NCBI RefSeq assembly: GCF_900095445.1 | Contig: NZ_FMJL01000042.1 | Coordinates: 1 to 33,830, forward strand | DNA from: Clostridium sp. N3C | GTDB lineage: Bacteria; Bacillota; Clostridia; Clostridiales; Clostridiaceae | DNA length: 33,830 nt | Direction: 5' to 3' | Shown: positions 25,497 to 33,702 of the stretch, one piece after another | Position numbering within the stretch: the stretch's first letter is position 1 | Layout: each line of letters starts with the position of its first letter | Program-made: the position numbers and the translations under genes | The notes under the pieces: model-generated | Database searches by the model: none | What the model saw: the letters and a program-made list of their open reading frames with translations, nothing else | Told to the model about the DNA's origin: nothing

Positions 25497-27677
25497 ATGA
25501 ATAAAATTTTGGTTTTAGCAGAAAAGCCCTCAGTAGGAAGAGATATTGCCAGAGTACTGAAATGCTTTAAAAAGGGCAATGGTTATTTAGAGGGGGATAA
25601 ATATATAGTTACCTGGGCCTTGGGCCATTTAGTTACTCTAGCCAACCCAGAGCAATATGATGACAAGTACAAAGAGTGGAAGCTTGAGGATTTGCCAATG
25701 CTACCATCACCCTTAAAGCTTGTAGTTATTAAGCAAAGTGGAAAGCAGTTTAATATTGTAAAAGAACAGATGAACAGAAAGGATGTAGCTAGCATAGTAA
25801 TAGCTACAGATGCTGGACGAGAAGGTGAGCTAGTTGCTAGATGGATTATAGAAAAGGCCCATGTAAAAAAGCCACTAAAGCGATTATGGATTTCCTCTGT
25901 TACAGACAAGGCCATAAGGGAAGGTTTTAATAAGCTAAAGGATGGAAGGGAATACGAGAACTTATACCATTCGGCAGTGGCTAGGGCAGAAGCGGACTGG
26001 ATAGTGGGAATAAATGCAACTAGGGCCTTAACTACCAAGTATAATGCCCAGCTATCCTGTGGAAGGGTGCAGACTCCTACCTTGGCTATGATTGCGGCAA
26101 GAGAGGAAGAAATAAGAAGCTTTAAGCCGCAAACCTACTATGGTATTACCGCTGTAGCTCAGGGTATAAGGTTTACTTGGCAGGACAGCAAGTCTAGGGA
26201 TGCAAAAACCTTTGATAGGACAAAGATAGAGGCTATTATAAAGAACATAAGAAATAAGGATGTTGAAATTATAGGTATAGAAAGAACTGCAAAGAAGAAA
26301 TATGCCAGTCAGCTTTACGATTTAACAGAACTGCAGAGGGATGCAAATAAGCTCTTTGGATACTCTGCTAAGGAAACCTTATCTATCATGCAGAGATTAT
26401 ATGAGAATCATAAGGTGCTTACTTATCCAAGAACTGATTCCAGATATTTAACTAGCGATATAGTGGATACCTTGAAGGATAGGATTAAGGCTTGTGCTGT
26501 AGGATCTTATTCTAAGGCTGCCATGAAGCTTATGAAAGCTCCTATAAAGTCTAGCAAGCACTTTGTAGATGACAGAAAGGTTTCGGATCATCATGCCATC
26601 ATTCCTACAGAAGAGCCAGTTATATTAAGCAATTTAAGCGATAAGGAGCGAAAGATTTATGATTTAGTGGTTAAGCGTTTCCTAGCAGTTCTATATCCAC
26701 CCTTTGAATATGAACAGACTACCCTTAAGGTAAAGATAGGAGAAGAAAACTTTATAGCTAAGGGCAAAAGGGTTATTTCTTTGGGTTGGAAGGAAGTTTA
26801 TGATAACAATTTTGAGGAAGAGGATAGGGAGGATACAGAGGATCAAAATTTACCCCAGCTTAATAAGGGGGCTGTGCTGAAGGTAACAGCCTTAACCGAA
26901 ACTAGGGGAGAGACAAAACCACCAGCACCCTTTAACGAAGCTACTCTCCTTTCTGCCATGGAAAATCCTGTTAAATATATGCAGGGGGAAAGACAGGAAC
27001 TTATAAAAACCATAGGAGAGGCAGGAGGAATAGGCACCGTTGCTACTAGGGCAGATATTATAGATAAACTTTTTAATACTTTCCTAATAGAGAAGAGAGG
27101 CAAGGATATATTTATAACCTCTAAGGGTAAGCAGCTTCTGGACCTTGTGCCAGCAGATTTAAAGTCACCGGCTTTGACGGCAAAATGGGAGCAAAAGCTG
27201 GGAGATATATCTAAGGGTAAGTTAAATAAAAATATCTTCATTGCAGAGATGAGAAAGTATGCAGAGGACATAGTAAGGACCATAAAGAGCAGTGATGAAA
27301 AGTTTAGACATGATAATATGACAAGGGAAAAATGCCCACAATGCGGAAAATATTTGTTAGAGGTAAAGGGCAAGAAGGGAAAAATGCTGGTGTGCCAGGA
27401 TAGGGAATGTGGCTATCGAAAAGGAGTTACCATGATAACAAATGCTAGATGCCCTAATTGCCATAAGAGACTGGAGCTAAGAGGTGAAGGGGATAATAGA
27501 ATTTTTGTATGTAGCTGTGGTTTTAAGGAAAAGCTTTCAGCCTTTAATGAAAGAAAGAGCAAGGAAAGCAATGCTGTATCCAAGAAGGAGGTATCAAAAT
27601 ATTTAAAACAGCAGGAGAAAGAGGATTTTGGTAATAATGCTTTAGCAGAAGCCTTGGCTAAGTTAAAATTGAAATAA
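25497..27677 (+). CDS. topB: DNA topoisomerase III
   Basis: A type IA topoisomerase of 726 residues, near the usual topB length. The Toprim domain opens with LVLAEKPSVGRDIARVL and has the acidic ATDAGREGELVARW motif. The active-site tyrosine is Tyr310 in the YPRTDSRYL box. The decatenation region is followed by two C-terminal zinc ribbons (CPQCGKYL ... CQDRECGY and CPNCHKRL ... CSCGF, about 606-680) and a Lys/Glu-rich tail. It relaxes and decatenates single-strand-containing DNA during replication and recombination. Extra topB copies are often carried on mobile elements, but the neighbours here are ordinary chromosomal genes. The ATG lies 8 nt after AAAGGA. No terminator is seen before the response-regulator gene 70 nt on. 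Confidence 0.93.
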   Translation: MNKILVLAEKPSVGRDIARVLKCFKKGNGYLEGDKYIVTWALGHLVTLANPEQYDDKYKEWKLEDLPMLPSPLKLVVIKQSGKQFNIVKEQMNRKDVASIVIATDAGREGELVARWIIEKAHVKKPLKRLWISSVTDKAIREGFNKLKDGREYENLYHSAVARAEADWIVGINATRALTTKYNAQLSCGRVQTPTLAMIAAREEEIRSFKPQTYYGITAVAQGIRFTWQDSKSRDAKTFDRTKIEAIIKNIRNKDVEIIGIERTAKKKYASQLYDLTELQRDANKLFGYSAKETLSIMQRLYENHKVLTYPRTDSRYLTSDIVDTLKDRIKACAVGSYSKAAMKLMKAPIKSSKHFVDDRKVSDHHAIIPTEEPVILSNLSDKERKIYDLVVKRFLAVLYPPFEYEQTTLKVKIGEENFIAKGKRVISLGWKEVYDNNFEEEDREDTEDQNLPQLNKGAVLKVTALTETRGETKPPAPFNEATLLSAMENPVKYMQGERQELIKTIGEAGGIGTVATRADIIDKLFNTFLIEKRGKDIFITSKGKQLLDLVPADLKSPALTAKWEQKLGDISKGKLNKNIFIAEMRKYAEDIVRTIKSSDEKFRHDNMTREKCPQCGKYLLEVKGKKGKMLVCQDRECGYRKGVTMITNARCPNCHKRLELRGEGDNRIFVCSCGFKEKLSAFNERKSKESNAVSKKEVSKYLKQQEKEDFGNNALAEALAKLKLK

Positions 27678-27747
27678 CTTATTTTAAAGATTAAGATAGA
27701 TATAAGAGATAAAATATTACAAAATTTGCTTTAAAGGGGGAAAACAA

Positions 27748-28431
27748 GTGGTAAAGATTTTGATAGTAGATGATGAACAGGCTATTTTAGATTTATTAGA
27801 AATGATACTGAAAAGGGAGCAGTTTCAAGTGGCAGTTGCTAATAACGGCAGGATGGCTTTGAACTTGTTTGACTCCTTTAAGCCGGATTTAGTAATTTTG
27901 GATTTAATGCTTCCAGATATAAGTGGTCATGACCTTTGCAAGGAAATTACCCGCAGAAAAAAGACTTCTATTGTAATGCTTACTGCCAAGGATGATATTG
28001 TTGACAAGGTCCTTGGCCTTGAGCTGGGAGCAGATGACTATATAACTAAGCCCTTTGATACTAGAGAACTCATTGCCAGAGTAAAAGCAGTTTTGAGAAG
28101 AGTAGAGAAGAATAATGAGCCTCCTAAAAAGGTTGTTGAGCATTATGACTTGACTATAGACCTTGAGAATAGAATAGTTAAGAAAAATGGCAACAATATT
28201 GAACTTACCTTAAAGGAATATGAACTTTTAGAGGTTTTTGCAAGGAATCCGCAAAAGGTATTCAGCAGAGAAGAGCTGCTGCAAAAGGCTTGGGGCTATG
28301 ATTTTATGGGGGATACCAGAGCGGTGGATATCTGCATAACAAGACTGAGAAAGAAAATTGAGGAGGACAGCAGTAATCCCAAGCATATTATAACGGTATA
28401 TGGCTTCGGTTATCGCTTTGGAGGTGCCTAA
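27748..28431 (+). CDS. OmpR/PhoB-family response regulator
   Basis: A 227-residue two-component regulator. The receiver domain (about 1-118) has the acidic pair in VDDEQ, the phosphoacceptor Asp52 (LVILDLMLPD), the switch Thr in MLTAKDD and the conserved Lys101 in ITKPF. A winged-helix DNA-binding domain follows (about 128-225) with LTLKEYELL, VFSREELLQKAWGY and RAVDICITRLRKKIEE as its recognition region. The start is GTG, 7 nt after AAAGGGGG. The kinase gene begins two bases after this stop. The tandem 11-bp repeats upstream of the lipoprotein gene (29877-29920) are the natural candidate target for a regulator of this family. The stimulus is unknown. Confidence 0.93.
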   Translation: MVKILIVDDEQAILDLLEMILKREQFQVAVANNGRMALNLFDSFKPDLVILDLMLPDISGHDLCKEITRRKKTSIVMLTAKDDIVDKVLGLELGADDYITKPFDTRELIARVKAVLRRVEKNNEPPKKVVEHYDLTIDLENRIVKKNGNNIELTLKEYELLEVFARNPQKVFSREELLQKAWGYDFMGDTRAVDICITRLRKKIEEDSSNPKHIITVYGFGYRFGGA

Positions 28432-28433
28432 GG

Positions 28434-29828
28434 ATGAAGTTAAAGAAGAAACTTGCCTTAAACTATTTAGCTGCAACTTTGTTAGCTCTGTTTTTTGTGG
28501 GTTTTGCGGTAATTAGGGGATTACAGAAGTTAAGCATAACTACCATAGAGCAACAGCTTATAGACCAAAGTAACTTAGCAGAAATATATATTTCTCAGAT
28601 TCACTCCTTAGAAGGTCAGGAGGATCCGGAAAATTTAAGCTCTGAAACTGCTAATATGGTTATAAGTAAGCTAGGACTTATTATTGGTAATGTAAATATA
28701 TATGATAAGAGTTTAAAGTTGCAATCTTCCTCTAAGGGAGATCAAGGTTTAATGATAGAGGAAAGTGTAAATGAGAAAGTATTAAAAGCATCATTGGAAA
28801 CTGGTAATTACGCTTATATTATCAGGGGCGGTAAGGTGTATTTTGCTTCTCCCATTACCTATGAAGAGGCTAACATAGGCATACTTGAAATAATATCTCC
28901 CATGAGCCTGATAGGAGAGCTTATTACTGGAGTGTCTAGGCTTATGCTCGTTGCAGCAGTAGTTTTTACCATCATAATGACCTTCTTGATAATATATATT
29001 GCTGGAAAAATCACTAAGCCAATAAATAAATTAGCTAAAGCAGCCACTAAATTTGCAGCTAGAGACTTTACACCTGTTGAGATAAAGGGTTCTGATGAAA
29101 TTTCTCAGTTAAGTGAAAGTTTCAACCACATGGGGGTTCAGCTTCAGGACTATATACAAAGGCAGAAGCAATTTGTTGCAAATGTGTCTCATGAGCTTAA
29201 AACTCCTCTTACAGCTATAAAAGGCTATTCTGAATATCTTAAGGATGAAGTAGGAGATAGGCATGATCTTCAAAAGGCTCTTTATCATTTAAACAACGAA
29301 GCAACAAGGCTTGGTAAGTTGGTAGATGAGGTTTTAACCCTTTCTAGAATAGATAATAGCAGTGTGAACTATAATTTTGAAAGGATTAATTTATCTGAGC
29401 TGGTAAAAGAGGCTATAGAAAAAATGCAATTGAGAGCTGAAAAGTACCAAATTGAAACAAGATCAGAAATCCACTATGACCTTTATATAAAGGGAGATAA
29501 GGAAAAGCTTATGCAGGTTTTCATAAATCTATTAGATAACGCTATTAAGTTTTCTCCGGCTAAATCCATTGTAGAAATTACATTAGATCAGGAAAAACAT
29601 AAGGCTTTTCTTAGGATAAGAGATCATGGTATAGGTATTCCTGAGGAAGAGGCTTCAAAAGTGTTTGAAAGGTTTTATCGAGCTAAGAATGCTGAAGGCG
29701 TTGTGGGAACGGGGCTAGGTCTTTCTATTGCAAAACATATTGTTGAGGCCCATGAAGGTGGTATTGAGCTAAAGCCTGCTAAGTATGGAGGTACAGAAGC
29801 AGTAATTAACTTGCCTCTAGTTATGTGA
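28434..29828 (+). CDS. Sensor histidine kinase, PhoR/ResE type
   Basis: A 464-residue membrane kinase. Membrane segments at about 12-29 and 170-190 enclose an external sensor of about 140 residues. A HAMP domain (about 190-242) and the HisKA dimerisation helix with phosphoacceptor His253 (FVANVSHELKTPLTAIKGY) follow. The ATP-binding domain has the N box (VFINLLDNAIKFSP), G1 (RIRDHGIGIPEE), F box (KVFERFYRAKN) and G2 (GTGLGLSIAKHIVEAH). It partners with the response regulator two bases upstream; its Shine-Dalgarno sequence lies inside that gene's last codons. The lipoprotein encoded 144 nt downstream may be a target or an accessory sensor. The sensor region is divergent enough that I cannot name a stimulus. 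Confidence 0.93.
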   Translation: MKLKKKLALNYLAATLLALFFVGFAVIRGLQKLSITTIEQQLIDQSNLAEIYISQIHSLEGQEDPENLSSETANMVISKLGLIIGNVNIYDKSLKLQSSSKGDQGLMIEESVNEKVLKASLETGNYAYIIRGGKVYFASPITYEEANIGILEIISPMSLIGELITGVSRLMLVAAVVFTIIMTFLIIYIAGKITKPINKLAKAATKFAARDFTPVEIKGSDEISQLSESFNHMGVQLQDYIQRQKQFVANVSHELKTPLTAIKGYSEYLKDEVGDRHDLQKALYHLNNEATRLGKLVDEVLTLSRIDNSSVNYNFERINLSELVKEAIEKMQLRAEKYQIETRSEIHYDLYIKGDKEKLMQVFINLLDNAIKFSPAKSIVEITLDQEKHKAFLRIRDHGIGIPEEEASKVFERFYRAKNAEGVVGTGLGLSIAKHIVEAHEGGIELKPAKYGGTEAVINLPLVM

Positions 29829-29876
29829 CAAGTGCAGATAGATAAAGCAGTTAATCACTGAAATATTTTAGATTAA

Positions 29877-29933
29877 TTTGTTACAAGCTTGAAACAAGTT
29901 TGATTTAGGTTTGAAACAGGGCACTGTTATGAT
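29877..29933 (+). promoter_or_regulatory. Four tandem 11-bp repeats and -10 box, probable response-regulator site
   Basis: TTTGTTACAAG, CTTGAAACAAG, TTTGATTTAGG and TTTGAAACAGG lie head to tail without gaps (29877-29920; consensus near TTTGAAACARG). TATGAT follows at 29928-29933, and the last repeats cover the place of the -35. OmpR/PhoB-family regulators bind tandem repeats with an 11-bp period in just this position. The site lies 49 bases after the kinase gene and 40 before the lipoprotein gene. Confidence 0.65.
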
Positions 29934-29972
29934 AGGAGTATAGAAAGTGATTAAATTTTAGGAGGGAATATC

Positions 29973-30698
29973 ATGAAAGATAAACTCATTGCTTTAGGAG
30001 TGATTATGTCTGCAATTGTTACTTTTACAGGCTGTGTGGCAAAGCCACAGGATACAGAAGAGGTTAAAATAATCGAAAAAACACAGAAGGAAGATTCCCA
30101 AAACGAAACAAATTCATCAGAGCAGGATGCTAATAAGGGTGGAAGTGACTTAAATGAGAAGAAGGAAGTTTTAGATCAGGATACTAATAAGCTAACAAAA
30201 AATATGGTGGAGGACTATGCTAAAGAAGCAATGCTTGCCCTTAAGGAAAAGAATATGGATAAACTTTCTTCGTTAGTTCACCCAGAAAAAGGTGTTAGAT
30301 TTAGTCCTTACACATATGTAAATAAGGATAAAGATTTAGTATTTACCGCTGATAAGTTAAGGAATCTCTTGGATGATACTACAAAATATAAATGGGGGAT
30401 CTATGATGGCATTGGTGAGCCAATAGAGCTTACTTTCTCTGATTATTATAAGAACTTTATCTATGATGCTGATTTTATAAATGCTCCTCAAATAGGATAT
30501 AACCAGGCTATAGGTAAGGGAAACGTAACAAATAACAGCTTTGATTTTTATAAAAATTCTATAATTATAGAATATCATTTCCCAAGTATAGAAGAAAAAT
30601 ATGAAGGTATGGACTGGAGAAGCTTAAAGCTGGTATTTGAAAAGTACAAGGACAAGTGGTATATAGTAGGTATAATTCATGATCAATGGACAATATAA
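29973..30698 (+). CDS. Lipoprotein of unknown function downstream of the two-component genes
   Basis: A 241-residue exported lipoprotein with lipobox FTGC (Cys21). A low-complexity Glu/Lys/Gln/Asn linker (about 25-70) leads to a folded domain (about 75-241) containing AKEAMLALKEKNMDKLSSLVHPEKGVRFSPY and a Trp-rich C-terminus (KWYIVGIIHDQWTI). The HPEKGVRFSPY segment recurs in Firmicute lipoproteins of unknown role, as I recall it. The ATG lies behind AGGAGGG. Its promoter carries four 11-bp repeats, so it is probably controlled by the adjacent response regulator. It could act as an effector, for example in envelope stress, or as a sensor accessory for the kinase. No catalytic motif is seen. 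Confidence 0.8.
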   Translation: MKDKLIALGVIMSAIVTFTGCVAKPQDTEEVKIIEKTQKEDSQNETNSSEQDANKGGSDLNEKKEVLDQDTNKLTKNMVEDYAKEAMLALKEKNMDKLSSLVHPEKGVRFSPYTYVNKDKDLVFTADKLRNLLDDTTKYKWGIYDGIGEPIELTFSDYYKNFIYDADFINAPQIGYNQAIGKGNVTNNSFDFYKNSIIIEYHFPSIEEKYEGMDWRSLKLVFEKYKDKWYIVGIIHDQWTI

Positions 30699-30700
30699 AT

Positions 30701-30750
30701 AAAAGAGCAGTTTAGTTTCCTATTTATAGGAAACAAAACTGCTCTTTTTT
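30701..30750 (+). terminator. Terminator of the lipoprotein gene
   Basis: AAAGAGCAGTTT pairs with AAACTGCTCTTT, and GTTTCCTA with TAGGAAAC, forming a long stem (30701-30745) that ends in TTTTTTT. It is among the strongest terminators in the window and starts 3 nt after the stop codon. Confidence 0.92.
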
Positions 30751-30788
30751 TCTATTATAATAGTACAGCAAGTTAGCTGGAGGAAGAA

Positions 30789-31385
30789 ATGCATGTACTA
30801 TCAATTTTATTCTTTTGCGCTGCAGCTAGCAGCGATAGTTTTATTATAGGCCTAAGCTATGGTAGCAAGGGTATAAGAATAAGATTCTGCAGTAATTTCC
30901 TTGTGGCATCCATTTCTTCATTAGGAACCTTTCTGGCAATGTTATTGGGCTTGGGGATCTATGAAGGAATTTCATATAAATATACTACTATTTTAGGAAG
31001 TATAATATTAATTCTATTTGGATTCTACATGCTAATCAGTTCTCTTAAGAAAAAAGATAGCAAGGAAAACTTAGGATATCAGGATTATATAAATCATCCT
31101 GAGCATTTTGATAAGGATAGATCAAAGGAAATTGAACTTAAAGAAGCGGTAATCTTAGGAGCTATTCTATCAATAAATAATATAGGAATTGGCATAGGGG
31201 CCAGTACTGCAGGATTAAATATTATTATAACTTCTTTTCTATCTTTATTATTTAGTATGGTTTTCGTTAAGCTTGGGTTCTATATAGGGAAGAAGATAAC
31301 CAGTAGCAGACTTTCCAAATATATTGAGTATATTTCAGCCTTAATTATAATATTTTTAGGTCTATATCAGCTACTAGTGGGATAG
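30789..31385 (+). CDS. ytaF: Sporulation membrane protein YtaF (MntP-like)
   Basis: A 198-residue membrane protein with about six hydrophobic segments in two halves split by a hydrophilic loop (about 79-118, KKKDSKENLGYQDYINHPEHFDKDRSKEIELKEA). Conserved Asp/Ser in AASSDSFIIGLSYGSKGI and Asn in AILSINNIGIGIGAS match the YtaF family, itself related to the manganese exporter MntP. In Bacillus, ytaF is a sporulation gene, but its transport role is not settled. GGAGG lies 6 nt before the ATG. It is followed directly by toxin-antitoxin remnants, so the region after it has been a site of insertion. Confidence 0.85.
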   Translation: MHVLSILFFCAAASSDSFIIGLSYGSKGIRIRFCSNFLVASISSLGTFLAMLLGLGIYEGISYKYTTILGSIILILFGFYMLISSLKKKDSKENLGYQDYINHPEHFDKDRSKEIELKEAVILGAILSINNIGIGIGASTAGLNIIITSFLSLLFSMVFVKLGFYIGKKITSSRLSKYIEYISALIIIFLGLYQLLVG

Positions 31386-31386
31386 A

Positions 31387-31452
31387 GTATATTATAATGA
31401 ACTGTTAAAGTCCATTGAGCAGCTAAAGGCGAAAGGGGGAACTAATAGATGA
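31387..31452 (+). pseudogene. Remnant of a YefM/Phd-type antitoxin (C-terminal end only)
   Basis: Right after ytaF, a frame without a start reads ...YYNELLKSIEQLKAKGGTNR and stops at 31450-31452. ELLKSIEQLKAGKG-like endings are typical of YefM/Phd antitoxins that pair with YoeB/Txe toxins. The stop overlaps the ATG of the toxin remnant (ATGA), the standard layout of such pairs. Everything upstream in the antitoxin, including the DNA-binding part, is missing. Confidence 0.6.
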
Positions 31453-31672
31453 ATAAGATCTTTTCAGATATTGCTTGGTCACATTAATTTGTATTGGCTA
31501 TAGGATGATAAGAGACATTGAACGAAATGGAAATGAAGGTATTGGAAAGCCTGAGCCTTTGAAGCACGAGCTGTCTGTATATTGGAGTAGAAGAATAACA
31601 GATGTTCACAGACTTATCTATAGTATTAATGATGAGAATATATATAGCAAGCTGTATGGGCATTATAATTAG
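31449..31672 (+). pseudogene. Decayed YoeB/Txe-type toxin gene
   Basis: Pieces of a Txe/YoeB mRNA interferase appear in three frames. MNKIFSDIAW follows the ATG at 31449; LYW and DDKR, expected from the YLYWQxxDK block, lie in a second frame; IRDIERNGNEGIGKPEPLKHELSVYWSRRITDVHRLIYSI lies in the third and continues to the stop at 31672. The usual ACRGHY ending is altered to SKLYGHYN. Frameshifts and a missing block (helix 1 and linker) make it non-functional. The catalytic Glu and Arg regions (GKPEPLKHELS, WSRRI, HRL) survive as sequence. With the antitoxin stub it marks a lost toxin-antitoxin cassette. Confidence 0.85.
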
Positions 31673-31680
31673 TAAAGTAA

Positions 31681-31712
31681 AAAGCCATAGTTAAACTGTG
31701 GCTTTTGTTTTT
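31681..31712 (+). terminator. Terminator after the toxin remnant
   Basis: AAAGCCATAG (31681-31690) pairs with CTGTGGCTTT (31696-31705, one G-U pair) around TTAAA, followed by TGTTTTT. It may originally have ended the ytaF or toxin-antitoxin transcript. From here to the inverted repeat at 31885, no gene is seen. Confidence 0.8.
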
Positions 31713-31884
31713 GCTTCCCTTTAGTTATTTAATATATGCTATTTACTATGGACTAATGCTTGTCCTAATATCTTGATTAATCATCAACACTTATTTGAAA
31801 CAAAGCAACTTAGGTAAAAAAGTGATATCCTAATCCTTATATGTCATTGGTCATTTAGCAAGCTAATACAGCTAATAAAAGGAC

Positions 31885-31932
31885 AGTGGCTGTTGCACAA
31901 CCTACAGCCTTGCTAGCGGTGCAACAGCCACT
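31885..31932 (-). terminator. Large hairpin ending the chemoreceptor transcript
   Basis: AGTGGCTGTTGCAC pairs perfectly over 14 bases with GTGCAACAGCCACT, around a 20-nt loop that itself holds ACAGCC. On the minus strand it begins 12 nt after the chemoreceptor stop, followed by GTCCTTTTATT, a weak U-tract. Likely a terminator, or an mRNA 3'-end stabiliser. Confidence 0.5.
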
Positions 31933-31943
31933 TCACATTTCTA

Positions 31944-33626
31944 TTAGTTCAATCTAAACTTCTTTACCTTCTCCGTCATGTTATAGGTAAGATTACTTAA
32001 GCTTTGAGCAGTAGCAGTAACCTCCTCAGTGGAAGAATTCATTTCCTCGGAGGAAGCGGATACTTCTTCAGAGGAAGCAGATACCTCTTCTGATAGGGCA
32101 GATAGAGCTTCAACCTTATCTAATATATAGTCCTTTTCCTGTTTAATGCTGCTTATGTGATTATTAATAGAGTATATTAATGGAGCTATTTCCTGTAATG
32201 ATTTTATTATTTCTTTGAAGGAAGCAATGGTTGTGTGTGCAACATTATTTTGCTTATCTATTTCCTTATGGACATCCTTTGAGGAATTCATTAAGGCTGC
32301 GTTTTCTTCAGCTACATTTGCTATTAAATTAGTGATTTCCTGAGATGAGCTTTTTGTTTGCTCAGCCAGCTTCCTTATTTCATCTGCAACTACTGAGAAG
32401 CCTTTGCCTGCTTCACCGGCTCTGGAAGCTTCTATGGCTGCATTCAAGGATAGAAGATTAGTTTGCTCAGCTATATTATTAATTAAGCCAGTAATATCAT
32501 GAATTTTGCTAATGTTATTATCCAGGATTAAAAGCTTGTTCATAAAACTATTAAAGGTACCGCTCATATTATTTATAGATTCTATAAGATGTTCCAGCTC
32601 CTTATTGCTGCTATCTGATTTAGCGCTAATTGCTTTTGCATTAGCATCTATATTTATAATAGAAGCAACTACATTTTCAATTTCATTTCCAAAGCTACTC
32701 AGGCTTTCTGATATTTCCATTAGACTATTAGCTTGGGAACTTGCACCTTCTGCAACCTCATTAATGGCATTAGTTATTTCCTCTGAGGAGCTGAACATTT
32801 CCTGAGATATGCTAGCTAGGGTCTCGGAGCTTTTCTCTATCATTATTGAGTCTTCCTTAATTTCATTTATTAGATCCTTGATGCTTTCTCTCATTATGTT
32901 AAGGTCCTTGGCAATTTTTCCTGTTTCATCTGATGACTTAACATTACAAGGTTGACTCAAGTCTCCATTAGAGATTTTTTCAAAGGTATCTAGTATACTT
33001 TTTATGTTTCTTTTCATAGGCTTAGTAAGTAATACAGCTATAAGCACCGCTAAGGCTAATGCTATGAAAATTATAGCTGCTATGATGGTCATAAAATGAT
33101 TTACTTGGTTAGCTATTCTCTCTTTTTCTACTCCAAGAAAGAACATGCCTATAACCTGGCCCTTGTTGTCCTTTATAGGAATATATTTTGTTTGGTAGAG
33201 GGTACCAGCAATATCAGCCTCCCCAGTATATTCCTTTCCTTCTTCTAATACCGTTTTTACTACCTTAGGAGCAGCTTTTGCTCCAACAGCTCTTTCGCCA
33301 TTGCTTAGGACGTTAGTTGATACTCTGGTGTCACCAAGAAAAATTGTAGTTGGAGAATTGGTGGCAGCCTTAACTGCATCTACAAACTCAAAATCTCCGT
33401 TGATAAGCTTGTCCCCCTTATAAAGCTTATCTCCGTCTTTAGACCATTCTCCAGGATATCTTTCCTCTAATAAATCATAGCTTAGGGTTATGTAGGAGTT
33501 TAGACTGGAGTTAAGATTACTTACTATAATATGGTTTACATTGATGTATACAATTACAAAGGTAGACAAACCTAGAAATAGTAATAAGGATGTGACCATA
33601 AGAAGTATTTTTCCTCTTAGTTTCAA
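31944..33626 (-). CDS. Methyl-accepting chemotaxis protein with single-Cache-type sensor
   Basis: A 560-residue chemoreceptor. Membrane segments at about 6-28 and 177-200 bracket a small external domain with sCache character ([36 protein letters not shown], then [25 protein letters not shown]). A HAMP linker (about 200-255) leads to the signalling domain with tip [42 protein letters not shown]. The C-terminus carries short [16 protein letters not shown] repeats, a methylation-helix region. The start is TTG at 33626, 8 nt after AGGAGGG (no in-frame ATG upstream); the next in-frame ATG is codon 10. It is a lone receptor, unrelated in sensor type to the one at 23333. Ligand unknown. Confidence 0.9.
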   Translation of the reverse strand: MKLRGKILLMVTSLLLFLGLSTFVIVYINVNHIIVSNLNSSLNSYITLSYDLLEERYPGEWSKDGDKLYKGDKLINGDFEFVDAVKAATNSPTTIFLGDTRVSTNVLSNGERAVGAKAAPKVVKTVLEEGKEYTGEADIAGTLYQTKYIPIKDNKGQVIGMFFLGVEKERIANQVNHFMTIIAAIIFIALALAVLIAVLLTKPMKRNIKSILDTFEKISNGDLSQPCNVKSSDETGKIAKDLNIMRESIKDLINEIKEDSIMIEKSSETLASISQEMFSSSEEITNAINEVAEGASSQANSLMEISESLSSFGNEIENVVASIINIDANAKAISAKSDSSNKELEHLIESINNMSGTFNSFMNKLLILDNNISKIHDITGLINNIAEQTNLLSLNAAIEASRAGEAGKGFSVVADEIRKLAEQTKSSSQEITNLIANVAEENAALMNSSKDVHKEIDKQNNVAHTTIASFKEIIKSLQEIAPLIYSINNHISSIKQEKDYILDKVEALSALSEEVSASSEEVSASSEEMNSSTEEVTATAQSLSNLTYNMTEKVKKFRLN

Positions 33627-33675
33627 ATTTTATCCCTCCTTGGATTATATATCTTACTTAAAAGTTTATCTTGGA

Positions 33676-33702
33676 TTCGGCAAGTAATGCCGAAAGGCAT
33701 TG
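33676..33702 (-). promoter_or_regulatory. Two mutually exclusive hairpins in the chemoreceptor leader
   Basis: TTCGGCA (33676-33682) can pair with TGCCGAA (33688-33694), or AATGCC (33686-33691) with GGCATT (33696-33701); they share 33688-33691. They lie about 50 nt upstream of the TTG start. No U-tract follows, and no known riboswitch class is recognised. Confidence 0.4.

Noticed and set aside
25583..26038. 151-codon minus-strand frame inside topB
   Set aside because: Antisense to the conserved Toprim region, with no start context.
26843..27373. 176-codon open frame on the minus strand inside topB
   Set aside because: It is antisense to well-conserved topoisomerase sequence, has no ribosome-binding site and no recognisable protein features; it is a by-product of the codon bias on the other strand.
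29877..29920. CRISPR-like array
   Set aside because: The repeats are 11 bp with no spacers, the pattern of tandem regulator sites. No CRISPR array was seen anywhere in the window.
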